A DNA stretch of 64,000 bases, from assembly GCF_051014685.1 (NCBI RefSeq), contig NC_135059.1, positions 3,782,001 through 3,846,000 of the forward strand, in the 5' to 3' direction. Below, one piece after another: positions 51,640 through 61,020 of this stretch (position 1 is its first letter; each line of letters opens with the position of its first letter). Both the position numbers and the translations under genes were made by a program. The DNA comes from Ptiloglossa arizonensis. Its lineage: Eukaryota > Arthropoda > Insecta > Hymenoptera > Colletidae. The notes below the pieces were generated by a model. It was not told the DNA's origin. It searched no databases and was given only the letters and a program-made list of their open reading frames with translations.

Positions 51640-53550
51640 TATCCGATTTCTTTCCAATTAAAACAAATTTTTAACATCACCATCGTTGTAATTTAAATAA
51701 ACCTTCGGACCAATCGTCGACGGGGACTATTTCGAAGAATAAATTTATTACACGTAGATTGAAATACATATCACTGCGTAACATTCTCTCGAAGAACGCA
51801 GAAACTTTTCCGCGAGATCCGGTACTCGGTAACGTTGGATTGAATTTATTGCAAGTATCGAAACGCGCGAGACTCGACAAAAACAGAAAGGGAGACTGTA
51901 ATGATTATTCCTAACATCAGAAGTTACCAGCGCCTGAAGTACCGTGCAAGTAGATAACTATAGTGCGCAGCCAGACGGATCGTTGGGTCCGAGGAGATTC
52001 GTCCGATGCTCGGTCAGACGTATCCTCGTAGAATCTGTTCTAAAAGAGGGTTTCAAAGGGGAGCTAGAACGGTCGTCGTGTAATTATAGGTCATTGAACT
52101 CTTCTTTGAATAAGCTACGAGACTAGGTGAAAGAACAAACCGCGTTCCATTTAAAAGCGCAAAACTGGCAAATTCACTCCCGAATTCAATTTAGAAAAAG
52201 TATATTGTGAAGTTCTAAATCGTTCTTACTGCGTGAGATTTTGTATAATTTATCATTTGGAATATAATCGATTGTTTTTTAGATTGTATACGGAGGGAAT
52301 TTTAGATAATCGTGGTATATAAACGTATAGATGTAGAATTATTCGTAAATATAATTAGAAATATTATATTTCCAATATCAGCGCATCTTCGTTTCACGAT
52401 TGTCGATCATTCTACAAGACCATTCTATCGATACGAATTTCTTAAAAACAACTATGAATATTCCATTCGTAGAAAAGTGTAACGAAATAAAAAATTTTCA
52501 ATGGAATAGAGGTAAACGCAATAACCGATTCTAATAAGAATTGTAGCTGAAACGATAAATTTTCATTCAAAACTACGAGATATAATAGACGCGCTGGAAT
52601 TGATTGACAGTAATACGTCTACTCGACCAGAAGATTTAAACATTGGCAAGCTATCCATGATAGGTGCTATCCGTGAGAATAGTCAATCACACCGGTACCA
52701 ATCGCAACGAAACGACCGATTAAACAACAGAAGCGATTAATCGAAACCGAAGGAAGATACGAGGTACTTTGATACGGCGTGATCGAGGCACAGTGAGCGT
52801 CGCTCGTTTCTCGATATTGTCAAATATCCGGGTGAGCTTTGATGTCGCGTAATAAGCTGTTGATCGTACGGTAAGTCAGCCGTCGTTTCTGTTGGCTGAC
52901 TTCGACAGAAGCCATCGTCTTTGATGTCGTATGCAGAGATATTACGGGAAACCCAAAATGCGGCAGGCTGAGTTTGTCCGGAACGGAAAGGGCCGCGGGG
53001 TGAAAGATACCTGTCGTTCGATGGTAAATCCGTCGTGAGAGGCGACGAACAGGCGGCTCCCCGAATAAACAGGGGTAGACCGTTTCGAATTTTATGCTTT
53101 CATATTCCGCGCGATGGATTTTTATTACGAGCTCGCGCAACGGAATCGTAACCGAAATCCTGATCAAAAATTGCCTGTTTCGCGCTCAGAGTAACCACGT
53201 TTTCGTTACCGCCCGAACGATCTCCTTTTTATCGGATCACGAGTCTGAACTCTTCTCTAAAGAAGAATCATCGACTCTGAATCGAGCGAAATCGTTCGAC
53301 GACCGGTGAAACTAATGTATTTAAGTGTGAACGCCATACTTCCTGCCTCGAGAACTCATCGACGAACCCTGTCGACAAATTTTTCTCTTTTAATACGACG
53401 CTCTCGCTCGTTGTACTTACAATGTCTCCTGTAACGAATTGTGTCTGCATTTTCCCGAACATCGAACCAAAAACATTCCCCAATTACCTTATACTTTCTT
53501 CGGTCCGGATTCCAATGCAATTTCATTCGTTTAATGTTTCACTGTAAGTG
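51640..53550. other. Stretch downstream of the acidic gene, no supported gene
   Basis: A minus-strand GTAAGT donor at 53420 follows a short open frame (53483-53421) that opens right after a stop with no ATG at the edge, so no exon is called. A minus frame at 52,914-52,820 (MASVEVSQQKRRLTYRTINS) is short and unsupported. Confidence 0.4.
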
Positions 53551-53556
53551 GCTGCT

Positions 53557-53562
53557 TTATTC
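53557..53562 (-). terminator. AATAAA polyadenylation signal
   Basis: The minus strand reads TTTGGAATAAAGCAGCC, about 65 bases after the TAG stop at 53625. It is placed as expected for the 3' end of the minus-strand gene. Confidence 0.5.
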
Positions 53563-53624
53563 CAAAGTTTACGTTACACGAAAGTGTCATCCGTTGGATT
53601 TTTATTAACCGTCGATGGAAATTT

Positions 53625-53876
53625 CTACTGTTTCTTCAGGGTCGTTGGAACATCTCCTTTCCCAGGCTTCTCGACAAGATTGAACCAGCGTTGTTCGTAA
53701 TTGCTCATGATTTTTTCGCGATCGGTGTCCGCTAATATAACGTCCTCGTCGTCTTGTTCGATGGCTATCTCGAGGTCCGGTTCCGTCTTCAGATAGAAGA
53801 AATACGGTATGGGTTCGTCCGCGCGTGCAGAGTCTCTCGCCAAATCGCTAACCTCCTCCCATTCGTTGTTCGATTC
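53625..53876 (-). CDS. Terminal coding exon, acidic C-terminus
   Basis: The exon follows an acceptor ending CAATATTTACAG and runs 83 codons to a TAG stop. It encodes ESNNEWEEVSDLARDSARAD, then EPIPYFFYLKTEPDLEIAIE, an acidic patch (QDDEDVILADTDREK), and a Lys-rich end (PGKGDVPTTLKKQ). It has few Arg/Ser/Phe runs of the kind seen in non-coding shadows here. A second acceptor (GTTTTGCTTCTAG, about 53,940) is also in frame and would add about 21 residues. The AATAAA just downstream supports a 3' terminal exon. Joining it to the exon at 56.6 kb rests on phase and order only; an extra small exon near 54.01 kb is possible. Confidence 0.55.
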   Translation of the reverse strand, partial: ESNNEWEEVSDLARDSARADEPIPYFFYLKTEPDLEIAIEQDDEDVILADTDREKIMSNYEQRWFNLVEKPGKGDVPTTLKKQ

Positions 53877-54012
53877 CTGTAAATATTGCACAGTTACGGT
53901 AACGCGAGTTCGATACCGAGGAAAGATTTTCTAGAAGCAAAACTTCCTCGAACATAAATCGGATACATTGTACGGTATCGTCGCAATTGTTCGTCGTAGA
54001 CAACAGGGAAAA

Positions 54013-54030
54013 TCTGAAAACAGAAATAAG
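54013..54030 (-). promoter_or_regulatory. Strong splice acceptor of a possible extra small exon
   Basis: The minus strand reads ACTTATTTCTGTTTTCAG, a near-ideal acceptor, ending at 54014. The following ~70 bases are open in two frames (one starts IFPVVYDEQLRRYRTMYP). A phase-compatible donor into the terminal exon was not clear, so I give only the splice signal. Confidence 0.3.
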
Positions 54031-56087
54031 TTAATGCCTTTTGAATTCACTGGCGAACGGATCATTGAACAGCAATTGTTTGAAACTTTGCGGGGAAATT
54101 GAATCTCGCGAATTCTTGCTCCCTTCGTTTCCCATTTTCGACGATCATCGTTCATTAATCTTCGGTTTCAATATCGGTCAAACGTTACGTCGTTCGTTGC
54201 CGTGGGCGAAACGTACCGAACGAAGACACGGATCTAAGAGTTAAATCGCTCTTAACGACGACGATGATAATAAATCGATTACGTCTCGCAAACCGTAAGA
54301 GAACCGTGGATCGAAATCGTTCGAGAACGGTCGAACAACGGAGTCGTTTATCGGGATGGACTTTTTACTCGGCAATGGCCGCCATTATTAACGGAGAAGA
54401 TCGGCGGAGGAAAAAATTCGAGAAAATATGGAACGTTGATCCGATATTTATCGAGCCCGTTAACCGTATTAACAACGCCACGCCGAGAAAACTTTTCCTC
54501 GGATTTATTAAATACTCGTCTCCCTATTTCCCTCGATAAAATATTTAATTACACGAATTAGTTCGCCAACCTGCTGATTAAACCAGGGTCCCTTTTTTTT
54601 TTAATCATAAATCCCGCGAGACGAAACAAATTGCTCCTTCAGCGAGTCGCGGAATGCGAATATCCCCGGATCGTAAATAAAAATAAGAAATACAATCGGT
54701 TACTACCGGCTTGAGTATCGAACGAACAACACCGAAAGGTCAACTCCTCGCTTATTTATAAACCGTCGGATAAAAATCATTGCGACAGATTTCTTACGAA
54801 ACTTGAACGTTCCGTGTCATCGGATCGCGTAATTCATAGGACGCGACCTCTATTTCTGTGCGTTCGACAAATGCGGTCAAACTCTTTCCACGGTTAGGAA
54901 AAAAACGTCCCAGCGTTATGCCTCGTTTAGCCCTTTCCCTCGAATCGATTCTAACCCGATGGAATCTAGAAACGCGGCAAAAACTTGTCGAATATCAATA
55001 ACGAGAAACTCCGAGCGCTCATCGGATCGCGAAACGAGCAATACGGGCCACGGACAGAGAAGAACGATCGAAAACGCGAAACGGAATTTCATCTCCGCTC
55101 CGAAAGACGCGCGTGGACAAAGTGAATACAACGATCGTAAAATGGAAGGAACTCTTTCGAAGTGTCTACAAGGTTTTCACAATTCTGCGACACCGTCTTT
55201 TGCAACTCGATTTTGCGTAAAGCGTAGAGTGGAAATTTCAATTCGATGTATCCACCTCGCTCTTAACGTTCAACGATAACGGAACGAGTTCGAAAGTGGT
55301 TGGTTCCAAGAGCAGATAATGCGCGATTTATTATCTTCGATGTTTCGATCGGGTATATTTACAGTTTGGGCAAAAGTTTATATCGCGATGTATAATGCAA
55401 AACGCAAGAAATAGTACGAAACATTTCCGTCGAAAGGCGAAAATTTAACGCGCGTTACGATGTACAAAAATATATACGTATAGTTTTCAATAAAATACCG
55501 ACGAAAATTACCCGGCTACGAAGAACCGTCGGACATCTTCCCTGGGAACGTATCGAAATAATAAGACGATATTTTATTTCCAAATACGAGCAACGAGCAT
55601 CGGATACGAATATCTTGAGTGTTTTCTAGAATGCCATAACCGAAGACAAATTGAAAAACTCGAAGAAGATTACAAGAGAGTGGAAGGTATAACGTAGAGA
55701 CACGAGCAATAAGTGAACAGCAGTGTTGGGTGTTACTGGCCAGAGAGTGTAAAATGCGAACAAGAGAGTGGAGCTGAAAATTAGAAGGTAAAGAGTACAA
55801 ATTACTGAGTAAAAAATGACACGAAATTAATTAGAGCAAAAAGTGTGTACCAGTCGAACCAGCCTTTCTTTGGGCAATTTCAACTACTTTTGAATACGTA
55901 TCTACCGTAGAGAAGCAACCCTCGTCCTATTTAACCAATTCATTCATCTAACATTTTTACTTCTACAACTAGGTCGAATGACATTCAAAATTTGTCGGTT
56001 CATGCTCGAACGAATCACCATGGGCAACTGTAGAATTTCACAAAGCTGCGCAAGTGGTTCTACGAATGGTAGAGAAAGCTTCATTAC

Positions 56088-56639
56088 CGTTGACTCCTCC
56101 ATCCTTACATCCAAAGCTCCCTCTGTTTCAGCCTTGGATTCATTCACTTTATTCACCGGTTCCTCCGTTACTTTCGATGTTTCCTCCGGTTTGGATTCCG
56201 CAGGAACAGATGCAACTTCGATGATCGTGGATGCCTTCGACGAAGACGCAGAGACCATTTCCTCGCTGTCCGATTTTACGGATGCCTGTTCAGGTACAGC
56301 TTCCTTGGAAATCGTCACCTCTTCCGGTGCAGCGGCTGGAGGTGTTGTTTCAACCGATGGTTCCCGAAACGTTTGTTTATTCGTCTCGTTTTTCTTCACC
56401 CGCTGGCCGTTTCCTTGCACAACGAACGTGGCCAATACGAGTCTTCCTCCAATTACCTTTGTCGCCTGCAACACAGGTATGATTAGACGCCCCACCGGCG
56501 GGAAAATGTGCCACGAAATTGTTACCAGATCCGCCGTCTCCCTCCAGTGTTTGTAATAAGATCTGTAAAGGGTCGCGTCGCGTGTAAATTTCTTCGCGAG
56601 CTCTTCCATCTCCTCCATGTTCCCTGGTATAGGTAACTT
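56088..56639 (-). CDS. Exon with a helical, partly hydrophobic N-part and acidic Ser/Glu/Pro tail
   Basis: The exon opens right after a very good acceptor (ATTTCTTGCAG) in phase 0. The first 60 residues look folded: KLPIPGNMEEMEELAKKF, then a Tyr/His/Trp-containing segment with YRSYYKHWRETADLV, then a moderately hydrophobic stretch including HIFPPVGRLIIPVLQ and GGRLVLATFVVQG. The remaining ~120 residues are acidic and rich in Ser, Glu, Val and Pro. A donor at 56087 (ACG then GTAATG) is phase 0 and fits the last exon. If it is not used, the frame runs on to a TGA at 55944 and this would be the last coding exon of a transcript. No family recognised. Confidence 0.55.
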
Positions 56640-56849
56640 CTGCAAGAAATTCTTACTTTTCAACGACAAATTTTACCGGTTGTTCTATTCTCGAGGTCAA
56701 AGAGAACGGGTAACTCTTGGTTAATTATTTGTACCGTAAACTTCGATGTCTTGTATTTTTTTAATCGATTTGAAATCGGTAAAACGAGAACTCGCGTTTA
56801 TAATTTCGCATAGATAGAGACACAATTTAATTTTGTAAAAATTCTTAAC

Positions 56850-56903
56850 TTTGACCGAAGAAAGTACAGATTTGAAACGGGACGTCTCGAGAGCTTCTAC
56901 CAT
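56850..56903 (-). CDS. Possible alternative first exon (18 codons)
   Basis: The minus strand has an ATG in a good context (GCACCATGG) followed by 18 codons, MVEALETSRFKSVLSSVK, and a GTTAAG donor in phase 0. It lies only about 210 bases upstream of the acceptor at 56639, which is also phase 0, so splicing would give a short isoform beginning MVEALETSRFKSVLSSVK-KLPIPGNM without the repeat array. The donor is weaker than consensus, and no promoter element is evident. Confidence 0.35.
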
Positions 56904-57676
56904 GGTGCGATTAGTCCGTGGAAAAATTATATCAAGATAGGGGAAACGTAGTTTCGATAAATTGTTTTTCGCGTGCTGGTTTGATAACGTTAAAACATTT
57001 TCCAGGCTACAGGTAGAACCAAATTGTAAGTAACGTTAGTCGTGAGTAAGTGTACAGAAGCTATGTGGTCACGGATCGGATCAAAATGAAATTCAACGTG
57101 GTGAAACACAAGATGTAATCGATCTAATCGGACATGCGATACGGTGATCCGTAAAGCGGCATAGCGACGCCACAGGACGAACACGAAGCGACACCTATAA
57201 ATGCCAATTACCCGGTGAATACAGGTAGTGGATTGTGCGAATAAACGAGGTGTCGAAAGATGTTGTCGCATACTTGATCTTTGTAACAAGACAGGTTATA
57301 AATAGAAAGACTGTGTCGTTTCCAGTGTCCGACACGCGAGTAAAAGTTGACTCTACCCCTTTCGCTGTATTCGGCTACATCCAACATTCACGAAATGTTA
57401 AGTACAATTGGTACATTTGTGTGTTGTATTCCGTGCACAGTATTCATGAATCCATAGTCCATCCAAAGAGACGAGATACCAATGTTTACATTAACGTCTA
57501 CGCGATTAATTAAATGCTCTGTAGCTATTGGTCTATTTTCTTAAATTCTGAGAATGGCTTTCACTCAGTTGTAGAAGGTATTTTTTTTTCTGGTCAAAAT
57601 TATCCAAAAAATATCAGGTCACGGTGTACCTACAGAACGTAACAAATTACGGTGTTACGCAAAAAGATTTGCTTAC

Positions 57677-57771
57677 TTTCAATTCCTCCTTCTCCTCGAT
57701 CTTCTTTTCTTCGCCGGAACCCTTCCACGGTATTCCAATCGGCCAGTGGTGCATCAACTGTTCTTCTTCTT
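57677..57771 (-). CDS. Short Glu/Lys-rich exon of the acidic repeat gene
   Basis: The 95-nt exon has an acceptor ending ATCGTTTAG and a strong GTAAGC donor. It enters in phase 1, matching the donor of the repeat exon, and ends in phase 0. It encodes EEEQLMHHWPIGIPWKGSG followed by a Glu/Lys stretch ending EEKEELK. The Trp-Pro-Ile-Gly-Ile-Pro-Trp core is the least low-complexity part of this half of the protein and is the best seed for a homology search. Confidence 0.55.
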
Positions 57772-57899
57772 CTAAACGATGGAATCATTCTTTTAGAAAC
57801 GAACGAAACCCACGCTTCTGAATCGAGCGGAATTTTCCACAATGTTGCCACATTCGAAAGTTCGACTCTTTTCTACCGAATGAAAGAAGTTTCTCATAC

Positions 57900-58643
57900 C
57901 CGATGTAAATGTGGTCTCATCTGTTTGTTCGATGGCGACCTCGTCTTTGGGAACCGTGTCGTCGTTTCTAGGTTGTTCTATACCACCGTCATCTTCGGGA
58001 GCAGCATCGCTCTTAGGTTGCTCCGTATGATCCACACCTTCGGGAGCAGCATCGTTGTTAGGTTGCTCCGTATGGTCCACACCTTCGGGAGCAGCATCGT
58101 TGTTAGGTTGCTCCGTATGGTCCACACCTTCGGGAGCAGCATCGTTCTTAGGTTGCTCCGTATGATCCACACCTTCGGGAGCAGCATCGTTGTTAGGTTG
58201 CTCCGTATGGTCCACACCTTCGGGAGCAGCATCGTTCTTAGGTTGCTCCGTATCGTTCACACGTTCGGGAACAGCATCGTTGTTAGGTTGCTCCGTATGG
58301 TCCACACCTTCGGGAGCAGCGTCGTTCTTAGGTTGCTCCGTATCGTTCACACGTTCGGGAACAGCATCGTTGTTAGGTTGCTCCGTATGATCCACACCTT
58401 CGGGAGCAGCATCGTTGTTAGGTTGCTCCGTATGATCCACACCTTCGGGAGCAGCATCGTTCTTAGGTTGCTCCGTATGGTCCACACCTTCGGGAGCAGC
58501 ATCGTTGTTAGGTCGCTCAGTACCGTTTGCACCTTCGGTAACAGGATCGAGCTCGGTTCGTTCAACGATATTGTTCTCCTCCTCTTTCTCCAACGCGTCC
58601 ACGTAGAAACTCGAACTGGTCGTTAGCTCTCCGCTGGATTTTT
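57900..58643 (-). CDS. Repeat exon: array of 15-residue acidic units
   Basis: The 744-nt exon runs from an acceptor ending ATTATCTTTCTAG to a GTATGAG donor. It begins with a Ser/Thr segment and a Glu-rich stretch (VDALEKEEENNIVERTELD). About eleven tandem copies follow of a unit with consensus AAPEGVDHTEQPxND, x being Asn or Lys. Degenerate copies flank the array on both sides. Two units are a variant, AVPERVNDTEQPKND. The frame is open through the exon, and the 45-bp unit keeps the frame. The segment is acidic, hydrophilic and probably disordered; repeat number is likely to vary between individuals. The opposite strand is also open here for 324 codons, but only because the DNA is repetitive. 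Confidence 0.65.
58000..58505. repeat. 45-bp coding minisatellite, about 11 copies
   Basis: On the plus strand the unit starts TTGCTCCGTATGRTCCACAC and repeats every 45 bp with very few differences. Two copies carry a variant reading CGTTCACACGTTCGGGAACA in place of the usual CCACACCTTCGGGAGCA type. The variant and standard units alternate twice (near 58,210-58,400), which suggests a 90-bp duplication step. Because 45 is a multiple of three, copy-number change leaves the minus-strand reading frame intact. Confidence 0.9.
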
Positions 58644-59323
58644 CTAGAAAGATAATAATGCCACTCGGGGCAAATAATCGCGGTTCGTCCGATCACCGTG
58701 GTACCGGGGGGCATTCGAGGAGGTTTTCTCGCGTCTCGGGAGCGGGACGTTCGCGTCTTAATTAAATATCAACGGGAAGAAAGTTCTACGGCCGGTAGGA
58801 CACCGTGACGGAAGTTCGACGCGTCTCCCTCTGGGTTTCATCGAGCGGAACACAAAGAACGAAGAAAAGTTTCTCTTCGAATCGGCTTATCGCGGGCGTA
58901 CGCGCGGGGGATTTAGCGCAATAACGCGGAGACACGAAATTACTTATTAAATACGGGAAAATTCTAAGATAAGGGCGAACTCGTCCATAGCCCTCTCCCC
59001 GGGGTCGGTTACCGTTTCTCACGGATACGGTTTACCGGACCATCGTTCGCGATGTCGTAAAATCTGTTTAGGGCAACGTAAAAGCACTGCGCGATACCCC
59101 CGGAGAGGCCGTGCGAAACAACAATGCCCATACTTTCAGATTTATTTCGCGATAAGTGCTAGCAGCGGGCGTCCATGGCGCGGCTTCTACCAAAATTACT
59201 GTTCTGTTACTGCCTGCCGCCTCCCACGCTCGACCTCGATTTATGTTACGTTGAGCCCAACGAAAACAAACTCGCGGCAGCCGGAAAACAAGGGAAGACC
59301 GAACGGAATTACGCTTCCCTCAC

Positions 59324-59396
59324 CTAGAGAATCGACGGAGTTGCCGCTGGGATTCCGCTCCGACTCGGTGGGAACTTTCCTCGGATTATCTTCTTT
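59324..59396 (-). CDS. Coding exon of the acidic repeat gene (most 5' exon located)
   Basis: The 73-nt exon is preceded by a pyrimidine-rich acceptor ending TTCGTTCACAG and followed by a GTGAGG donor. It encodes KEDNPRKVPTESERNPSG followed by NSVDSL, a short, charged, Ser/Pro-containing segment. It enters in phase 0 and leaves in phase 1, and the leftover G joins the AA that opens the next exon to give a Glu codon. This phase match is the main reason to join it to the repeat exon. No ATG in this frame supports a start here, so the initiator must lie further upstream. Confidence 0.5.
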
Positions 59397-60294
59397 CTGT
59401 GAACGAAAACCCGGGACCGTTAGCGTTGCCCATCTTGGACTTTTTTCCACGGTGGACTGCAATTTTTCAACCGGCAACGAAAATAATCAGGACGGCCGAG
59501 GGACGTTGTACAACGGAACACCAGGAGAGAAAGATATCCTGGAAACGGAACGTCCCAGGCTACCTCGATCTCCTGACCTCTCGAGTTGTATCGGTGAGAG
59601 CCAGTTCTCTCGCGCGAACAACGCGAAATTTCGAACGCGAGATTCGATCAGTGTTGTTGAAACAGGATTCGGGATCTCGAGCTACAGTTCCAGCCCTGAA
59701 CGACCAACAACCCTTTAGGGTCTGGAAACCGTGTTCGAGATCTACGCGCCAGTGCTTTTAGGCACAAAGGCTCGTATTTGTATTCGTTTCAGCATCCTCG
59801 ATGAAACGTTTCACGAATCACCTTAAATTGAACGTAAATCGCGCATCGAACGTAACGAGAAAATTACTACTCGCAATGTACTACAAGTGTAACTACTAAT
59901 ATCGCAATTTATATACCGTGATCAGTTGCGAATATCGGGGAAACCCTTGTCAAATTAAAGGAATACGGGCAACCTGCTCGCACGCTGAGCAGAATTAAGC
60001 CGAGACTCGTCGCTTCGAGATTACTGTTGCAGTTGATTACGAAAAGTGGTCGCGATGATTCTAATCGTTAATCAAACAGTCATCGCCGAGATTATTCGAT
60101 AACAGCGAACTTCATTTGTAATCCGCAATCGTTACGTCGAGCAACCGCCGAGCGTATTAGCACGCGCTGACGAGACGCTGGTCGGGAAGGTGAGGAGGAA
60201 GCAATAAGCTCGCTGTACTCGCTTAACTCGGTACGAATTTCTGTAACGCGTGTAAGCGGGTACTTGTTGCCAACGGTGCTACGGGATGTCGCGA

Positions 60295-60445
60295 GATCGT
60301 TCAACGCCAAATGAATATTTGCGCGAGATTAATAAAATCGTGGATCGTTCAACGCCGAATGAATCTTTGCGCGAGATTAATAAAATCGTGGATCGTTCAA
60401 CGCCGAATGAATCTTTGCGCGAGATTAATAAAATCGTGGATCGTT
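60295..60445. repeat. 48-bp tandem repeat, three copies plus a partial
   Basis: The unit starts GATCGTTCAACGCCGAATGA and ends AATAAAATCGTG, beginning at 60295, 60343 and 60391; a partial fourth starts at 60439. The period is a multiple of three, so a plus frame reads DRSTPNESLREINKIV three times. It lies in an 82-codon frame without other support. Confidence 0.85.
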
Positions 60446-60589
60446 CGAGTAAACGATTTCATTCGATTTTATTTGTTATTCGATACTCGCTGTCTCTACC
60501 GACCCGGAGAGACTTTTTTATGGCTCGATCGTAACGTTGGAATAACTTTCCTTAGAAATTGAGAAAAGTAGAATTAAAATAGTAGAATT

Positions 60590-60684
60590 TTTGTTTAAAG
60601 GAGGTCAAGTTACGGGTCCGTTTGGACCCAGGCCGTGGTGTCATCCATGGTCGTTCGAACTGTCGGTTTCGTAAGGGTTAAAGG
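60590..60684. mobile_element. Possible decayed TTAA-type MITE end
   Basis: The right edge, reversed, reads TTAACCCTTACGAAACCG and is followed inward by a perfect hairpin GGGTCCGTTTGGACCC. This layout (TTAA, CCCTT, small hairpin) resembles the MITE at 30003-30253, but sequence identity is low and the left end is not resolved. Confidence 0.25.
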
Positions 60685-60843
60685 TTATTACTCATTTATT
60701 GGCACAACTCTAACGCGACACGAGACCAACATCGACGTTTTTCTATCAATTGTTCATTTATCGAAATCAGATTGTGAAAACGACACGGTTTAATTGTCCA
60801 TGTAACAATCGACGATACTGTTTTGTTATTTACACGATATCAG

Positions 60844-61020
60844 AATTACATACAGGACTATGTCAGAAAATGCAAGAAAATATTGAATTCTAAATGTACC
60901 AAAATTTACAACGAAACGAATCGTTGTAACAGCTTCATTGCACTCGACGAAGAGGAAAATGTTAATCGATTCACCGATTCAATTAACTTTTCATCGCCCA
61001 TCGTTACCGATGCATCGTAA
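60844..61020 (+). CDS. Candidate terminal exon, Lys/Asn-rich, unknown
   Basis: A pyrimidine-containing acceptor (TTTACACGATATCAG) opens a phase-0 frame of 58 residues ending in TAA. It begins NYIQDYVRKCKKILNSKCTK and continues IYNETNRCNSFIALDEEENV. Codon use is AGA/AAA/GAA-rich, unlike the surrounding CGN-rich frames. No upstream exon or polyadenylation signal was found close by. Confidence 0.2.
   Translation, partial: NYIQDYVRKCKKILNSKCTKIYNETNRCNSFIALDEEENVNRFTDSINFSSPIVTDAS

Larger units (their letters stand above)
53557..59396 (-). other. Multi-exon gene locus, acidic repeat protein (family not recognised)
   Basis: Five minus-strand exons share compatible splice phases: 59396-59324, 58643-57900, 57771-57677, 56639-56088 and 53876-53625. 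The junctions run phase 1, phase 1, phase 0, phase 0, and each internal boundary has an AG acceptor and a GT donor. An AATAAA signal lies about 65 bases past the stop. The conceptual product is roughly 570 residues, rich in Glu, Asp, Pro, Asn and Lys, with a central 15-residue repeat array. The first listed exon opens in phase 0 with no ATG, so at least one upstream exon is missing; a donor-like site at about 59.56 kb and donors at 61.33 and 61.40 kb are untested candidates. I see no catalytic motif or clear signal peptide and do not know the function. The exon chain is inferred by eye, not from transcripts. Confidence 0.6.

Noticed and set aside
53421..53483. Minus-strand segment GNVFGSMFGKMQ followed by a GTAAGT donor, resembling a myristoylated N-terminus
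   Set aside because: The first codon is TTG directly after a TAA stop. There is no ATG before Gly and no acceptor, and the following residues do not match small GTPases.
57652..58626. 324-codon plus-strand frame with LLRMVHTFGSSIV repeats
   Set aside because: It is the antisense shadow of the minus-strand repeat exon, which has splice support and protein-like acidic composition.
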